A DNA stretch of 64,000 nucleotides from Semisulcospira habei (lineage: Eukaryota > Mollusca > Gastropoda > Semisulcospiridae). Below, one piece after another: positions 1-8,480 of the stretch (positions are counted from its first letter, which is position 1; each line of letters starts with the position of its first letter). The stretch covers positions 125,019,815 through 125,083,814 of the forward strand of contig BTPG01000007.1 of NCBI GenBank assembly GCA_036245525.1. Reading direction: 5' to 3'. Under the pieces are notes generated by a model. It searched no databases, was not told the DNA's origin, and was given only the letters and a program-made list of their open reading frames with translations. Both the position numbers and the translations under genes were made by a program.

Positions 1-978
1 GACCGCCTCCTCTTCATTTACTAGCTCCTGTAGCGCTTGAAACCGGTTGGACAGCACCAGTTTAAACTCTTCTCTAACTCCAGTTTCTCTCAGGAGGCCT
101 ACATTATAGCGCTGTCTTCTTGTTGTCTCTGTGCGGCTTTTCTTTAGCTTGAGCTTCATTCTTAAGGTAAGCAGATGGTGGTCGGAGGCGACATCTGCTC
201 CCCTCCTCACTCGAACATCTTGAAGGGATCTTCTAAATTTCTTGCTAATGCAGATATGGTCTATTTGGTTCTCTGTTGTATGGTCAGGTGAGACCCAAGT
301 TGCTTTGTGTATTCTTCTGTGTGGGAAGATGCTGCCTCCAATGACAAGTCGGTTTAGAGCACAAAAGTCTACAAACCTCTCCCCGTTCTCACTCATCTCC
401 GAGCCTAGTCCCTGTCTCCCCATCACCTCTTCGTATCCGGTGTTGTCCTCCCCTATTTTGGCATTAAAATCGCCCATGACGATGGTGATGTGTCGCTCCG
501 CACATTTGTCCAAGGCACTCTGGAGTCGGTCGTAGAACTCTTGTTTCTCTTCCTCGTCACTGTCATTAGTGGGCGCATAACACTGGATGACGTTCAGCTT
601 GAGCTTTTTCTTGGTTCTAAAGGCTGCTGTGATAATTCTTGGCCCAAGAGGTTCCCAGCCCATCAGCGCGCTCTGTGCCACTGGCGACAGCATGAATGCT
701 ACACCTTCTGTATGGGGGGCATTCTCCTCTTCATGACCTGAATACAGAATCATCTCCCCACTTAACAGCCTTTTCTGGCCAGACTGCGTCCATCTGGCTT
801 CACTGATACCTAGCAGGGAAAGGTTGTACTTTTGCATTTCCGCTGCTATCTGGGCGGCCTTGCCGCTCTGGTACATGGTCTTGACGTTCCATGTGCCCAT
901 GGTTGTATCCCTGGATAGAGAGAGGCGGCTCGGTCCTGTGGCTTCCGAAGACTTCCGGCTTTCACCACAGGACGTCAT
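1..978 (-). CDS. LINE AP-endonuclease domain, partial ORF open at window edge
   Basis: The start codon is at 978-976 and the protein begins MTSCGESRKSSEATG, as in the full-length copy at 57682. Position 1 aligns with 58659 and position 978 with 57682, with no net indel, so the frame appears open for 326 codons and leaves the window. It should carry the exonuclease-endonuclease-phosphatase (APE-type) fold that nicks the target for target-primed reverse transcription. Motifs shared with the full copy include WNVKTM, GISEARW, QCYAPTN, GDFNAKIG, NQIDHICI and ASDHH. The RT lies off the left edge. Its good preservation suggests a fairly recent insertion. Confidence 0.8.
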   Translation of the reverse strand, partial: MTSCGESRKSSEATGPSRLSLSRDTTMGTWNVKTMYQSGKAAQIAAEMQKYNLSLLGISEARWTQSGQKRLLSGEMILYSGHEEENAPHTEGVAFMLSPVAQSALMGWEPLGPRIITAAFRTKKKLKLNVIQCYAPTNDSDEEEKQEFYDRLQSALDKCAERHITIVMGDFNAKIGEDNTGYEEVMGRQGLGSEMSENGERFVDFCALNRLVIGGSIFPHRRIHKATWVSPDHTTENQIDHICISKKFRRSLQDVRVRRGADVASDHHLLTLRMKLKLKKSRTETTRRQRYNVGLLRETGVREEFKLVLSNRFQALQELVNEEEAV

Positions 979-1257
979 AAGTCTTCTGGTAGAAGAACCT
1001 TCCTCCTCCAGGAAAGGAATTACTGTTAGTCTTTTCGTCGGCGTTTTTGTAGCTATTTCCTTTTTTGCAGGGTGGGGAAGCTACCCCCACGCCCAACCCC
1101 CTTACTAGGAGGACCAGGGGTTTTCTGTCGGGGTCACCTTCCCTTAGACCATGTTGGTTCACGGCACCTTATTTCATTCGGTGCACCCCTCTCACGAGGG
1201 ACCCCCTATCCACCACCCAGGGGACGCGCCTCAACGCCATATGGTCACAGCGCGAGG
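1..1257 (-). mobile_element. LINE (family L1x), 5' part, copy 1
   Basis: The reverse strand matches the 5' region of the full-length LINE at 57105-60715: the same CCTCGCGCTGGGACC-like start (ends at 1257 here), the same untranslated leader and the same endonuclease frame. It runs off the left edge, so the RT half lies outside. It abuts the GC-rich DIRS-like sequence that starts at about 1258, so it either inserted into that element or replaced its 5' end. No target duplication can be judged because the 3' end is missing. Confidence 0.9.
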
Positions 1258-1944
1258 CCTGAGCGGGCTAGGGGAGACTATTGGCGGTCCCCCCCCCCCC
1301 CCCTCGCACCGGTTCTCCCGGGCGGGCCAGGGGTGACCAGGCCACTTCCTCGGTATTCCGATCGCGGTTTGTCGCTCACGTCGGCTGCCGCGTGCGGATC
1401 CCGACTTCGATGTGGACCGTCGCTTTGCCACGGTCCCTCCGTCGCCGCGGCGCGCCCCTTTGCGTGCGTCGCGGGCGGCTGCGTCTACCTCGCGCGCGGC
1501 GGTGCGGCGCTCTCGTAGCCGCTCGCCCTTTCGTCTTTGCCGCGAGAAGATCAGTTTGGAACGGACGTCCTCAGCCTTCATCCGTCGGACTCGGCCTCGG
1601 CGATCTTCTTGCAGGACTCGGAGGCTGGTTCTCCTTCCCGCCTTTTCCGCTGTCGCGTCGGCCTCCGCCTCGTCAGACGTTGCCGGCCCTTCGCTCGGAT
1701 CACAGACGGCCCACGCTCTGGGTGAGGCTTCAAGGCTTATCGCCAAGTCCCTACCGCCCGACGTCTGTCCGCCTTCGCCTCCTCCGAAGAGACAGGCTTC
1801 GGCCATGGTCGACGCGCAGAGGCAAGTCCAGCGCCGCAAGTCCCTCCCGCAAGCCGGCTTCCGGGACCTCACCGATGCTTCTCCGCCCAGCTGCGTAACG
1901 ACGCTTTCGGCGACACGGGATACTTTACCGCCGCTCGATCGCCG

Positions 1945-2676
1945 GTGGGAATCAACTTAAACTTCCGCCAGGCCTGGTACGCTGGACACTCCCAAGCCTT
2001 CGCCATACCTTTTCCAGCGGTGGATGCGGCGGCCTTACTACAGGCGGGCGGCCGCAGGCTCGTCCAGAACTCGTGGCCTCGGCCTCTCGACAGGATCGCC
2101 TCCTTAGCGCGGAACTCGCTGGCGTGCTCGGGTTTGGAACTGGCTACCCAGGCAGCACTGCAGTGCCTACAGGATACGTGGGACCTGGAGGCTCAGTCCC
2201 CGCTTCGTGACGTGCAGTCCATCCTGATAGCGGCCAACCGGTCCGCCTACCATTCTTCCGCCACCGCCAGGGCAGCAGCTGCCAAATGCGACCTCTGGAG
2301 GAGGGATACCCTTTTGCGCCTCTGCTCGGACCTTCCCTTGTCAGTGAAGACCCAGCTCCGTCAAGCCCCCTTAGGTGGTCCTCAGCTGTTCGGCGACACT
2401 TGGCACACCATTAAGGAATCTTCCAAGGACTTGTGGCCCAAGCCTGCATCTAACCCAGCCTCGACCCGCTTTCGCGCCCCCCGCACGGCGGGGGTCGTGC
2501 CCAGCAGTCTTTCAGGCCCTCCTTTCCTACAGTCGGATCTTCACGAGGTCGGGCCCGTCCATTCCAGGCTACTCAGGCCGGCCCCGCCCCTCGCCCTGCT
2601 TGGCCCCGCGGTGCCCGTAGATCGGGCCGCGGTCGGGCTCATTGACTCGCCCCCGCCTCCGCCCCCTCCTCAGTAA
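1945..2676 (+). CDS. DIRS gag-like open segment
   Basis: An open stretch of 243 codons immediately upstream of the RT region. The frame is also readable a little upstream of the first ATG (FTAARSPVGINLNFRQ), so the true start is probably further 5' and lost to a frameshift; an SR-rich open segment in another frame (1412-1960) may be the original N-terminus. The protein is Ala/Leu-rich and helical-looking, then Pro-rich, ending in a proline run. No zinc knuckle is seen. By position it is the structural (gag) protein of the DIRS element; no motif proves it. Confidence 0.5.
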   Translation: MGINLNFRQAWYAGHSQAFAIPFPAVDAAALLQAGGRRLVQNSWPRPLDRIASLARNSLACSGLELATQAALQCLQDTWDLEAQSPLRDVQSILIAANRSAYHSSATARAAAAKCDLWRRDTLLRLCSDLPLSVKTQLRQAPLGGPQLFGDTWHTIKESSKDLWPKPASNPASTRFRAPRTAGVVPSSLSGPPFLQSDLHEVGPVHSRLLRPAPPLALLGPAVPVDRAAVGLIDSPPPPPPPQ

Positions 2677-2708
2677 TCGAGCCTCCCGTCGGCGGGCGGC
2701 TGTCGCTC

Positions 2709-4540
2709 TTGGACGACCCCTGGATTCTTTCCACCGTTACCACAGGCCTGCAACTTTCGTTCCTGTCGCCTCCGCCTCTTCGCAGAGCACCCATGTGGAC
2801 CCAGGAACCGCTCGACGGCACACAGGCGGACGCTCTGCGCGGGGAAGTGGCGACCCTCCTCACCAAAGCGGCGACAGAGGTGGTTTCGCGGCAGGACTCT
2901 CCGGCGTTCTACAGCCGACTCTTCTAGTTCCCAAACCAGGCGGCAAGTGGCGTCCAGTTATCGATATCAGCTTGGCCCCTTGGCCCCTCGATTCAGGATG
3001 GAGACGGCCAGGACACTCCGTGCGGCCCTCCGGCCGATGGACTTTGCGATCAGCCTCGATCTGTCAGACGCCTATCTGCACGTCCCGATTCATCCGTCGT
3101 TTCGCCGGTACCTTCGGTTTGACTTGGGGGGATCGTCTACCAGTTCTGCGCCCTTCCTTTCGGCCTCAACATCAGTCCGTGGGTGTTTACAAGACTGCTC
3201 GACGCCGTGATAGCCTATTTCCGTCAGCGCTCCTTGAGCCCGGCCTCCAATTACTTGGACGACCTTCTACTGCGCAACTTGGTTTCCGCAGCCCTCCAGA
3301 CGGACAGGGATGCCCTGCTTTCCCTTCTGCGTCGTCTAGGTTTCCTACTCACTTGGGGAAATCCGATCTTCTCCCTCTCGACGTTTCTACATCGGGGGAT
3401 GGAATTCCTGACCGACCTCAACCTTGCCCGCCTGCCTCTGGCCAGGCGACAGAAGATCGTCGACTTAGCGACTTCGATGGGGATGGGATCCTCCTTCACC
3501 GCCAGGGTCTGGCTTCAACTCCTGGGCCTCCTCAGTGCGGCTGCGGACCTGCTTCCCTTGGGCAGACTTTATGCTCAGCCTCTCCAGCTACGTCTCCTTC
3601 TTCACTGGCGACCCTCGGGCGCTCTGTTGGATCTAGTACCTGTCACGCCTCTGGCTCGTCCTCACCTCGAGAGGTGGGCGGACCTCGCTTGGCTGGCTTC
3701 GGGGGTGCCCTACACTCCCCGCCGCCTCGGTGGTCTCTCTGTACAGAGGCGAGCCAGGCCGGCTGGGGCGCGCACCTGTTACCGGATTTCTCTCGGCCTC
3801 GGGCGTTGGCTTCGGGAGCTGTTCGGGAATCATGTCAACTGGCTGGAGCTGAAGGCAGTTGGGTTGGCATTCGACAGTTGGCAGGAGACCTTGGCCAATC
3901 AGGAAGTCCTCGTGCTCTCCGACAACTCGACGGTGGTGGCTTACATACAGAATCAGGGTGGCACTCACTCGCCCTCCCTTTGCATTCTTCGGTACCACCT
4001 TCTCCTCTGGTGCAGGGATCGAGGCATTGCCCTACGAGCCCGCCACATCCCTGGCCACCTCAACGTGATGGCGGACGCCCTGTCTCGTCGCGGACAGTTG
4101 CTCCACTCGGAGCGGTCCCTACGCCCGGATATTTTTCGCCTGCTCTGCTCTCACTGGGAAACGCCGCTAGTGGATCTGTTTGCCACCAGATGAAACAGCC
4201 AGCTCCCGGTCTACGTCTCGCCAGTCCTGGATCCACTCGCTTGGGCAGTGGACGCGCTCCCCATTCCTTGGGTCGGCCTGATTGCTTACGCCTACCCCCC
4301 GTCAGTCCTCGTTCCGAAGGTACTGCGGAAGCTTCTGGGATGCTCGGCGGTCCTCCTGCTGGTGGCCCCCTTCAACTGGACCAAGAGCTGGACCACGGAC
4401 CTCCTCGCGCTTGCGACGGACCCTCCTCTGGAGCTTCCTACCCCTTCCATGATGCTCAAGCAGCCCCGTCAGCGGCTTTTCCATCCGTGCCCCGTACGCC
4501 TCCGCCTACACGCTTGGAGGTTGTCCGGCACGCCCGCGCC
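2709..4540 (+). pseudogene. DIRS reverse transcriptase-RNase H, frameshifted
   Basis: RT motifs appear in three successive frames, so the gene is broken: LLVPKPGGKWRPVIDI (about 2911-2967), DLSDAYLHVPIHPSFRRYL (about 3058-3114) and the catalytic YLDD (3252-3263). From about 3183 one frame stays open through the RT thumb into an RNase H-like domain with VLSDNSTVVAYIQNQGG (about 3910-3960) and HIPGHLNVMADALSR (about 4045-4090), both typical of DIRS RT-RH proteins. A TGA follows VDLFATR at 4191-4193, yet the same frame continues with recognisable DIRS sequence (NSQLPVYVSPVLDPLAWAVD), so it is a nonsense mutation. Shifts lie near 2927, 2985 and 3130-3180. Confidence 0.85.
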
Positions 4541-4563
4541 GCTAGAGGTTCTCGGATGCTGCA

Positions 4564-5516
4564 GTGGCGGCAATTGCAGCAGCCCGCAGACTCTCTACAA
4601 GGAAGGTGTACGAAGGCAAGTGGAGGGTCTTTCCGACCTGGTGCACCTCCCATGGGCTCCCTCCCACTAACCTAGCCTCCCACCAACTGGCGGAGTTCTT
4701 CCTGTGGCTCTTCGACGACCGGGGCTTAGCCCCGGTCGCCATCAAAGGCTACCGCGCTATGATCGCGGACATCTACCATCACCGGTGTCTTCCGGACCCA
4801 GGCGCCTGCAAGGATCTGTCGAATTTCTGGCTCACTTTGAACTCCGACGTCCGGTTTCACGTTCCCTAGTACCCCGGTGGGATCTTGCCTGGGTACTGAC
4901 ATGGTTGAATACGGACCGGTTTGAGCCCCTCCCCTTGGCTCGGTTCTCAGACTTGACCCGGAAAACCAGTTTCCTTCTGGCTCTTGTTACAGCGTCCCGA
5001 GTCAGCGAGCTTCACGCGCTCTCGATGCTCCCAGCCTGTTTGCGGTTCGTTCCGACGGCTCTGCGCAGAGGCTCTCCGATCCGTCCTTCCTGGCCAAGAA
5101 CCGCCGCCCGCGGCGGCTCCTCAGGTGCTAATGATACGGCCCCTCCGTGGAGCGGACCTCTCCCCTGGATCGCGGCAACAGGACCCAGTGCGGGCGCTAA
5201 TGATTTACCTGCGCCGCTCTCAGCCGCAGCGCCGGGGGCGCTCGCGCCTCTTCTTACCTTGTCCGCGGGCAGACGCCACATCTCGGCCCAGATCATGTCA
5301 TCCTGGCTGCGGTGGGTGATTAGGTCAGACTACCTAGACCTCTCCCCACGCGGCGCTGAGCCTTTACAAATCCGGGCGCATGAAGTGAGAGCAGTAGCCG
5401 CCAGTCTAGCCCTGGACCGCAACTGCTCGGTCAAAGATATTGTGGCAGCGGGTGGCTGGCGCTCAGACTCCACTTTCGCACGCTTCTACCTTAAGAGACC
5501 TATCCGGCCGACGTGA
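4564..5516 (+). pseudogene. DIRS tyrosine recombinase, frameshifted
   Basis: The N-terminal core-binding part (about 4564-4860) reads STRKVYEGKWRVFPTWC and continues in another frame from about 4860, so a frameshift separates it from the catalytic part. The catalytic core shows the first arginine in LVTASRVSELHALS (about 4984-5025), the H-x-x-R pair in RAHEVRAVAASLAL (about 5375-5415) and the tyrosine in GGWRSDSTFARFYLKR (ends about 5502). R-HxxR-Y is the catalytic set of tyrosine recombinases. In DIRS elements this enzyme inserts a circular DNA intermediate. It overlaps the RT reading frame, as is usual in DIRS1-type elements. Confidence 0.85.
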
Positions 5517-5689
5517 CTCCCGGGCACGGATGGGCAACATCTCCGCGGCCCAGCACTCCCTCCGAGCGCTGCTGGCGTCTTAGGCACATCATAGCTGAAA
5601 TCGTCGGGAGTTCTCTCTCGAGGGGGCCGGCGGAGTGGTTGGGTTATGGTTAGATACGGCACCCTCCGCCTGTTCGCCATTCTCCCAGA

Positions 5690-5781
5690 TAGTAATGCCA
5701 TCGGTAATGTATTTTGAAAAAACAAATGAATTTTTTTTCTAAAATGTATTTTTTTGAAAAATACTTACCGATGGCATTACT
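5690..5781 (+). repeat. DIRS-A internal complementary region (ICR)
   Basis: The second half (5723-5781) is a perfect inverted copy of the right terminus at 5982-6036. The first half (5690-5728) should be the complement of the left terminus, which is outside the readable element. In DIRS1-type elements the ICR templates joining of the two ends into a circle. Confidence 0.85.
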
Positions 5782-5981
5782 CGGATGGCCCTCCCGCCTG
5801 CCCCGCTTGCCTCTTGTGGCTATGTGTGAAACTGACGAGGTCGCCCTGTGCTCGCCGGGATAGGGTAGTAAGGGGAGGCCACCTGGGGTCATAGTGCTTG
5901 GATCCCCGGTGTCTCCTCCCCAGTTGTGTGCTACACACAATTTTTGCTGAAATCTATAGGCAATAGAGTGTATTCCCAGAT

Positions 5982-6036
5982 AGTAATGCCATCGGTAAGT
6001 ATTTTTCAAAAAAATACATTTTAGAAAAAAAATTCA
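5982..6036 (+). repeat. DIRS-A right terminal repeat
   Basis: It begins AGTAATGCCATCGGTAAG and is the exact inverted complement of 5727-5781, including matched homopolymer runs of 7 and 8. The core GCCATCGGTAA resembles the ends of DIRS-B (GTCATCGGTAA), so both belong to one wider group. Confidence 0.85.
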
Positions 6037-6109
6037 TTTTTTGTGGATGTCTTTGTGCTACAGTAATCTTTGTGTGCACAGGGGGCTTAACCAAAACAGT
6101 ACCGTCTTT

Positions 6110-6182
6110 AGCTCCTTGGGTGTCAGTAGCAGTTTTAGTCGCGATCATTCCTGCAGGAATCATTGTGACTGAAACCGCTAGC
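6110..6182. mobile_element. H3-type palindromic MITE, degenerate
   Basis: Inverted arms around a central ATTCCTGCAGGAAT, with the H3 text CAGTAGCAGTTTTAGTCG on the left and its complement on the right. The TTAA ends are eroded. It lies just after the DIRS-A right end and before the first TPCN1 exon. Confidence 0.55.
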
Positions 6183-6263
6183 TAGACCAAAAGCATTAAT
6201 TTATTGTGATTTGTTTCTTATTTTCGATGTCCACACAATGATTTTTCAACTGTTGTTTAACAG

Positions 6264-6332
6264 GAAGGCTATGCCAGAGCAGTGAGTGAATGGACACGAT
6301 TGTACTTCATGTTGTTCTACATCGTGATGATG
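6264..6332 (+). CDS. TPCN1: TPCN1-like exon: S6 start of domain II
   Basis: 69 nt, 23 codons, phase 0 at both ends. The acceptor is a T-rich tract then AACAG, and the donor is ATG|GTACGT. It encodes SEWTRLYFMLFYIVMM. Confidence 0.85.
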
Positions 6333-8480
6333 GTACGTTTGCACGAGATACACATGGCATTCACACATTCTAGACCGCTGTGCTATTTAACACAGTCCTG
6401 CTGTCGGTATTCCCAGATTCACTGTGCCCAATTCTCTGCAATTTCATGGATATACCCTGTCAGTCCAAGAAACATGGTTATGACTGGGGTCAGCAAGAGG
6501 CAAAGAACCTTGTGAGCCCCCGCATCTGCGGGGGCTCACAAGGTTCTTTGCCTCTTGCGGTTGGGCGGTGTTTGCGTTTTCCCGCAATGAAGGGGTTAAA
6601 TCTTTGTCTCGTTTTCATCCTACAGGTTGTGATGAACATCGTGGTGGCGTTTGTGCTGGAGTCGTTCATGTTCCGCATCCAGTACCGACGTCAGATGGCT
6701 TTGGAGGACATTGAAGGTGAGTGATTGTACATCTCTTTCTTGTGTGCGCAATGTAACATTGCAGTTTCAACAACGGCATGCAGTTGGCACAAATTGGCAT
6801 TGTGGATTTAAAAAAATTTTTTAAATGAGCTGTGCTGAAATTCTACGATGACTTAAATTAATGTAGTCAAAGATATCCCCAAACGGTTCACCCCGTAGTT
6901 GGCAGGAGTGCAGGAAGTGACAGAAATCCTGTTGATGAAAATTTCTGTAGTTTCAGAAATCAAAAGCCCTGATAAGGGAAATAGAAATTTCATGGTTAGA
7001 TTGCAAGAAAACTGGGAAAACACAAAATTCGTTTTTGGCATCCCACCAGTACCTGTAGGTGGTTTCTTGGCTGGCCTTTCTATACATTTGAAATTGGCAA
7101 CTTTACCCATGTGGGGTCCATCATACTTATTTACACCATTTGCCTGTGTTTTAGCGGACCATGGTGTGAAGAAGGTGGAAGTGACGATCAATGAGCAAGA
7201 ACTACAGATGTGCTCGGACGACCAGGCTCCCCTGACAGGGTTTTACATCGGTGGCGCTGATGACTCGCACTCAGTGGTTTGTTGCCTCTTTCACTGTTTT
7301 CTACATGAAGTAAAACTATTGCTGCACGAGTTTCATGTAAAAGGAAAACAGAAAATAAGAGGTTGAAAACCCTTTGAGCATGAAACACGAAACACGACGT
7401 TTCGGATCAGAGATCCTTCTTCACAGTGATATGGAAACAATGTTTCATGTTTCCTACTTAAAGGGTTTCAACCTCTGTTTTCCTTACCACTGTTGTCTAC
7501 ACTTAGCTGTTAACCCCTTCAAGGCTGAAGGAAAAGTAAATAGACCCAGCATCAAGAGGCTTAGAGCCTAATGAGCACCCGCAACTGCAAGGGCTCATGA
7601 GGATCGATGCATCTTGCTGACACCACTTTCTATCCATGCAGCTTGAGCGGCTAGGGCATGTCAGCGTTGAAGCGACAGTGACTTAAAAAACAATCCGCAT
7701 CCGCTGTCAGTGACCGAGTCAATAAATTCTGGATATAACACCAAAATAAAGCGGGTCTCTTGGCAGTTTCTCATATCTGAAGTTCACAGTAATAACTCGT
7801 TCAGGCCAGCGCACGTATTTCCCAAATTTCGGAGGCGTTGTCTAATGACTGTGCACCTGTTGCAGGCGATGGATCGACCGTGATAATTCAAGGGCAGTGC
7901 CAGATTAGCTTGGCGCCAAGCTAATCTGGCACTACCCTTGAATTATCATGGTCGACCCATCTCCTGCTGTAGTGCGTCAGGGCTGAATGGGTTAACCTGT
8001 TCAGTGCTGAGAAAATCTGAACACCACCCAACTGCAAGCGGTATAGATCTTCATGAGCCCCCGCAGTTGCGGGGGCTCATGAGTATCTATACCTCTTGCT
8101 GACACAATTTTGAATCCATGATCCTGGGGCAGCTCGGGCTTTTTGGTGTTGAATCTGCGAAGACTGCAGAAACACAGTATCCATCAGCTGGCACTAAACA
8201 GGTTAATGTACTTTATTTTCTGTCTGTTCAGCAGCAAAAATATTCCTTCCTTGGCGAGAGGAGGCGCAGCCGAGAGGACTTCAGCATGCGCATGTACAGA
8301 GACGAAGTGGAGGATTGGAGTGAAGAGTTCAAGAACTCACGGCGACAAATTGTCAACACCATGCACGAGTTGCGGCAACACCGGCAACGGCCCAACTCGC
8401 AGCTCAGTGACTGCATCAGCGACTTTGACACGATCGATACTGAAGTAGAAATGTCACCAGAAGGCATCAGCATAGCATAA
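6264..8480 (+). CDS. TPCN1: Two-pore channel 1-like, last four exons (join 6264-6332, 6626-6716, 7155-7273, 8232-8480)
   Basis: These exons encode the C-terminal end of a two-pore channel, an endolysosomal cation channel gated by PI(3,5)P2 and linked to NAADP-evoked calcium release. Exons 1-2 give WTRLYFMLFYIVMM followed by VVMNIVVAFVLESFMFR, the last pore-lining helix (S6) of the second channel repeat, closely like vertebrate TPC1. The last exon gives FLGERRRSREDFSMRMYRDE, matching the conserved C-terminal tail in which TPC1 has a Gly-Arg-Arg-Ser-Arg run and an Met-Tyr-x-Glu-Glu segment. Phases agree across introns (0, 1, 0). Upstream exons are outside the window, beyond DIRS-A. The 3' border of the third exon is the weak point. 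Confidence 0.85.
6387..6599. mobile_element. H1 palindromic MITE in TPCN1 intron (core hairpin 6493-6558)
   Basis: The core is a perfect inverted repeat: 32-nt arms 6493-6524 and 6527-6558 separated by 2 nt. The right end is AAGGGGTTAA (TTAA at 6596-6599). The left end is less clear, with a TTAA at 6387 giving 213 bp, the usual H1 size. It sits between two TPCN1 exons, only 26 bp before the next exon, so it would be transcribed with the gene. Confidence 0.8.
6626..6716 (+). CDS. TPCN1: TPCN1-like exon: S6 end and proximal C-tail
   Basis: 91 nt, entered in phase 0 and leaving in phase 1. The acceptor is CATCCTACAG and the donor GAAG|GTGAGT. It encodes VVMNIVVAFVLESFMFRIQY and then a charged tail ending LEDIEG. 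Confidence 0.9.
7155..7273 (+). CDS. TPCN1: TPCN1-like exon: C-terminal region, 3' border uncertain
   Basis: The acceptor is TGTTTTAG, and the entry phase matches the preceding exon (G + CG gives Ala). It encodes VKKVEVTINEQELQM and continues to DDSHS, comparable to the EISKEEL region of vertebrate TPC1. Phase 0 is needed at its end; the nearest in-phase GT is at 7274 (TCA|GTGGTT), a weak donor. In-phase GTs near 7310 and 7337 are alternatives. Confidence 0.65.
7338..7484. repeat. Fold-back inverted repeat in TPCN1 intron
   Basis: The left arm (about 7338-7396: GGAAAACAGAAAAT, GAGGTTGAAAACCC, CATGAAACACGAAAC) is complementary to the right arm (about 7435-7484: TTTCATGTTTCC, GGGTTTCAACCTCTG, TTTTCC) around a ~45-nt loop. 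It is unlike H1-H3 and was seen only once here. Confidence 0.65.
7510..7690. mobile_element. H1 palindromic MITE, imperfect
   Basis: The left end is TTAACCCCTTCAAGGCTG (7510). The hairpin arms lie at about 7551-7619 with several mismatches. The right end is eroded. It lies in the last TPCN1 intron. Confidence 0.65.
7791..7995. mobile_element. H2 palindromic MITE
   Basis: The core is a palindrome at 7862-7967 with two 53-nt arms, 4 mismatches and no spacer. The right end reads GGGCTGAATGGGTTAA (TTAA 7992-7995). The left end is ATAACTCGTTCAGGCC. Its right TTAA is also the left TTAA of the next element. Confidence 0.8.
7992..8206. mobile_element. H1 palindromic MITE abutting the H2 element
   Basis: It starts TTAACCTGTTCAGTGCTG and ends CACTAAACAGGTTAA (TTAA 8203-8206), 215 bp. 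The hairpin is at about 8034-8099 with CATGAGCCCCCGCA arms. It shares TTAA 7992-7995 with the preceding H2 element and stops 25 bp before the last TPCN1 exon. Confidence 0.8.
8232..8480 (+). CDS. TPCN1: TPCN1-like terminal exon with stop codon
   Basis: The acceptor is TCTGTTCAG (or 3 nt later, same phase). It encodes FLGERRRSREDFSMRMYRDE, then an acidic and Gln/Arg-rich tail ending PEGISIA, with TAA at 8478-8480. The RMYRDEVEDWSEE segment is the best preserved match to the TPC1 C-terminus. Confidence 0.88.
   Translation, partial: QQKYSFLGERRRSREDFSMRMYRDEVEDWSEEFKNSRRQIVNTMHELRQHRQRPNSQLSDCISDFDTIDTEVEMSPEGISIA

Larger units (their letters stand above)
1258..6036 (+). mobile_element. DIRS-like tyrosine-recombinase retrotransposon A (degraded, 5' end missing)
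   Basis: This GC-rich block contains, in order, a gag-like region, a DIRS-type RT with RNase H, a tyrosine recombinase, an internal complementary region (ICR, 5690-5781) and a right terminus (5982-6036). That order plus inverted ends instead of LTRs defines DIRS1-type elements, which integrate through a recombinase rather than a DDE integrase. The left terminus is not visible because the LINE at 1-1257 interrupts or truncates it. Several frameshifts and a nonsense codon show it is inactive. It lies upstream of the first visible TPCN1-like exon on the same strand, hence probably in a TPCN1 intron. Confidence 0.85.

Noticed and set aside
1231..1872. 213-codon open frame on the - strand and overlapping long frames on +
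   Set aside because: They lie in GC-rich DIRS sequence, are Arg/Ser/Pro-rich and have no motifs; the + strand DIRS proteins explain the region.
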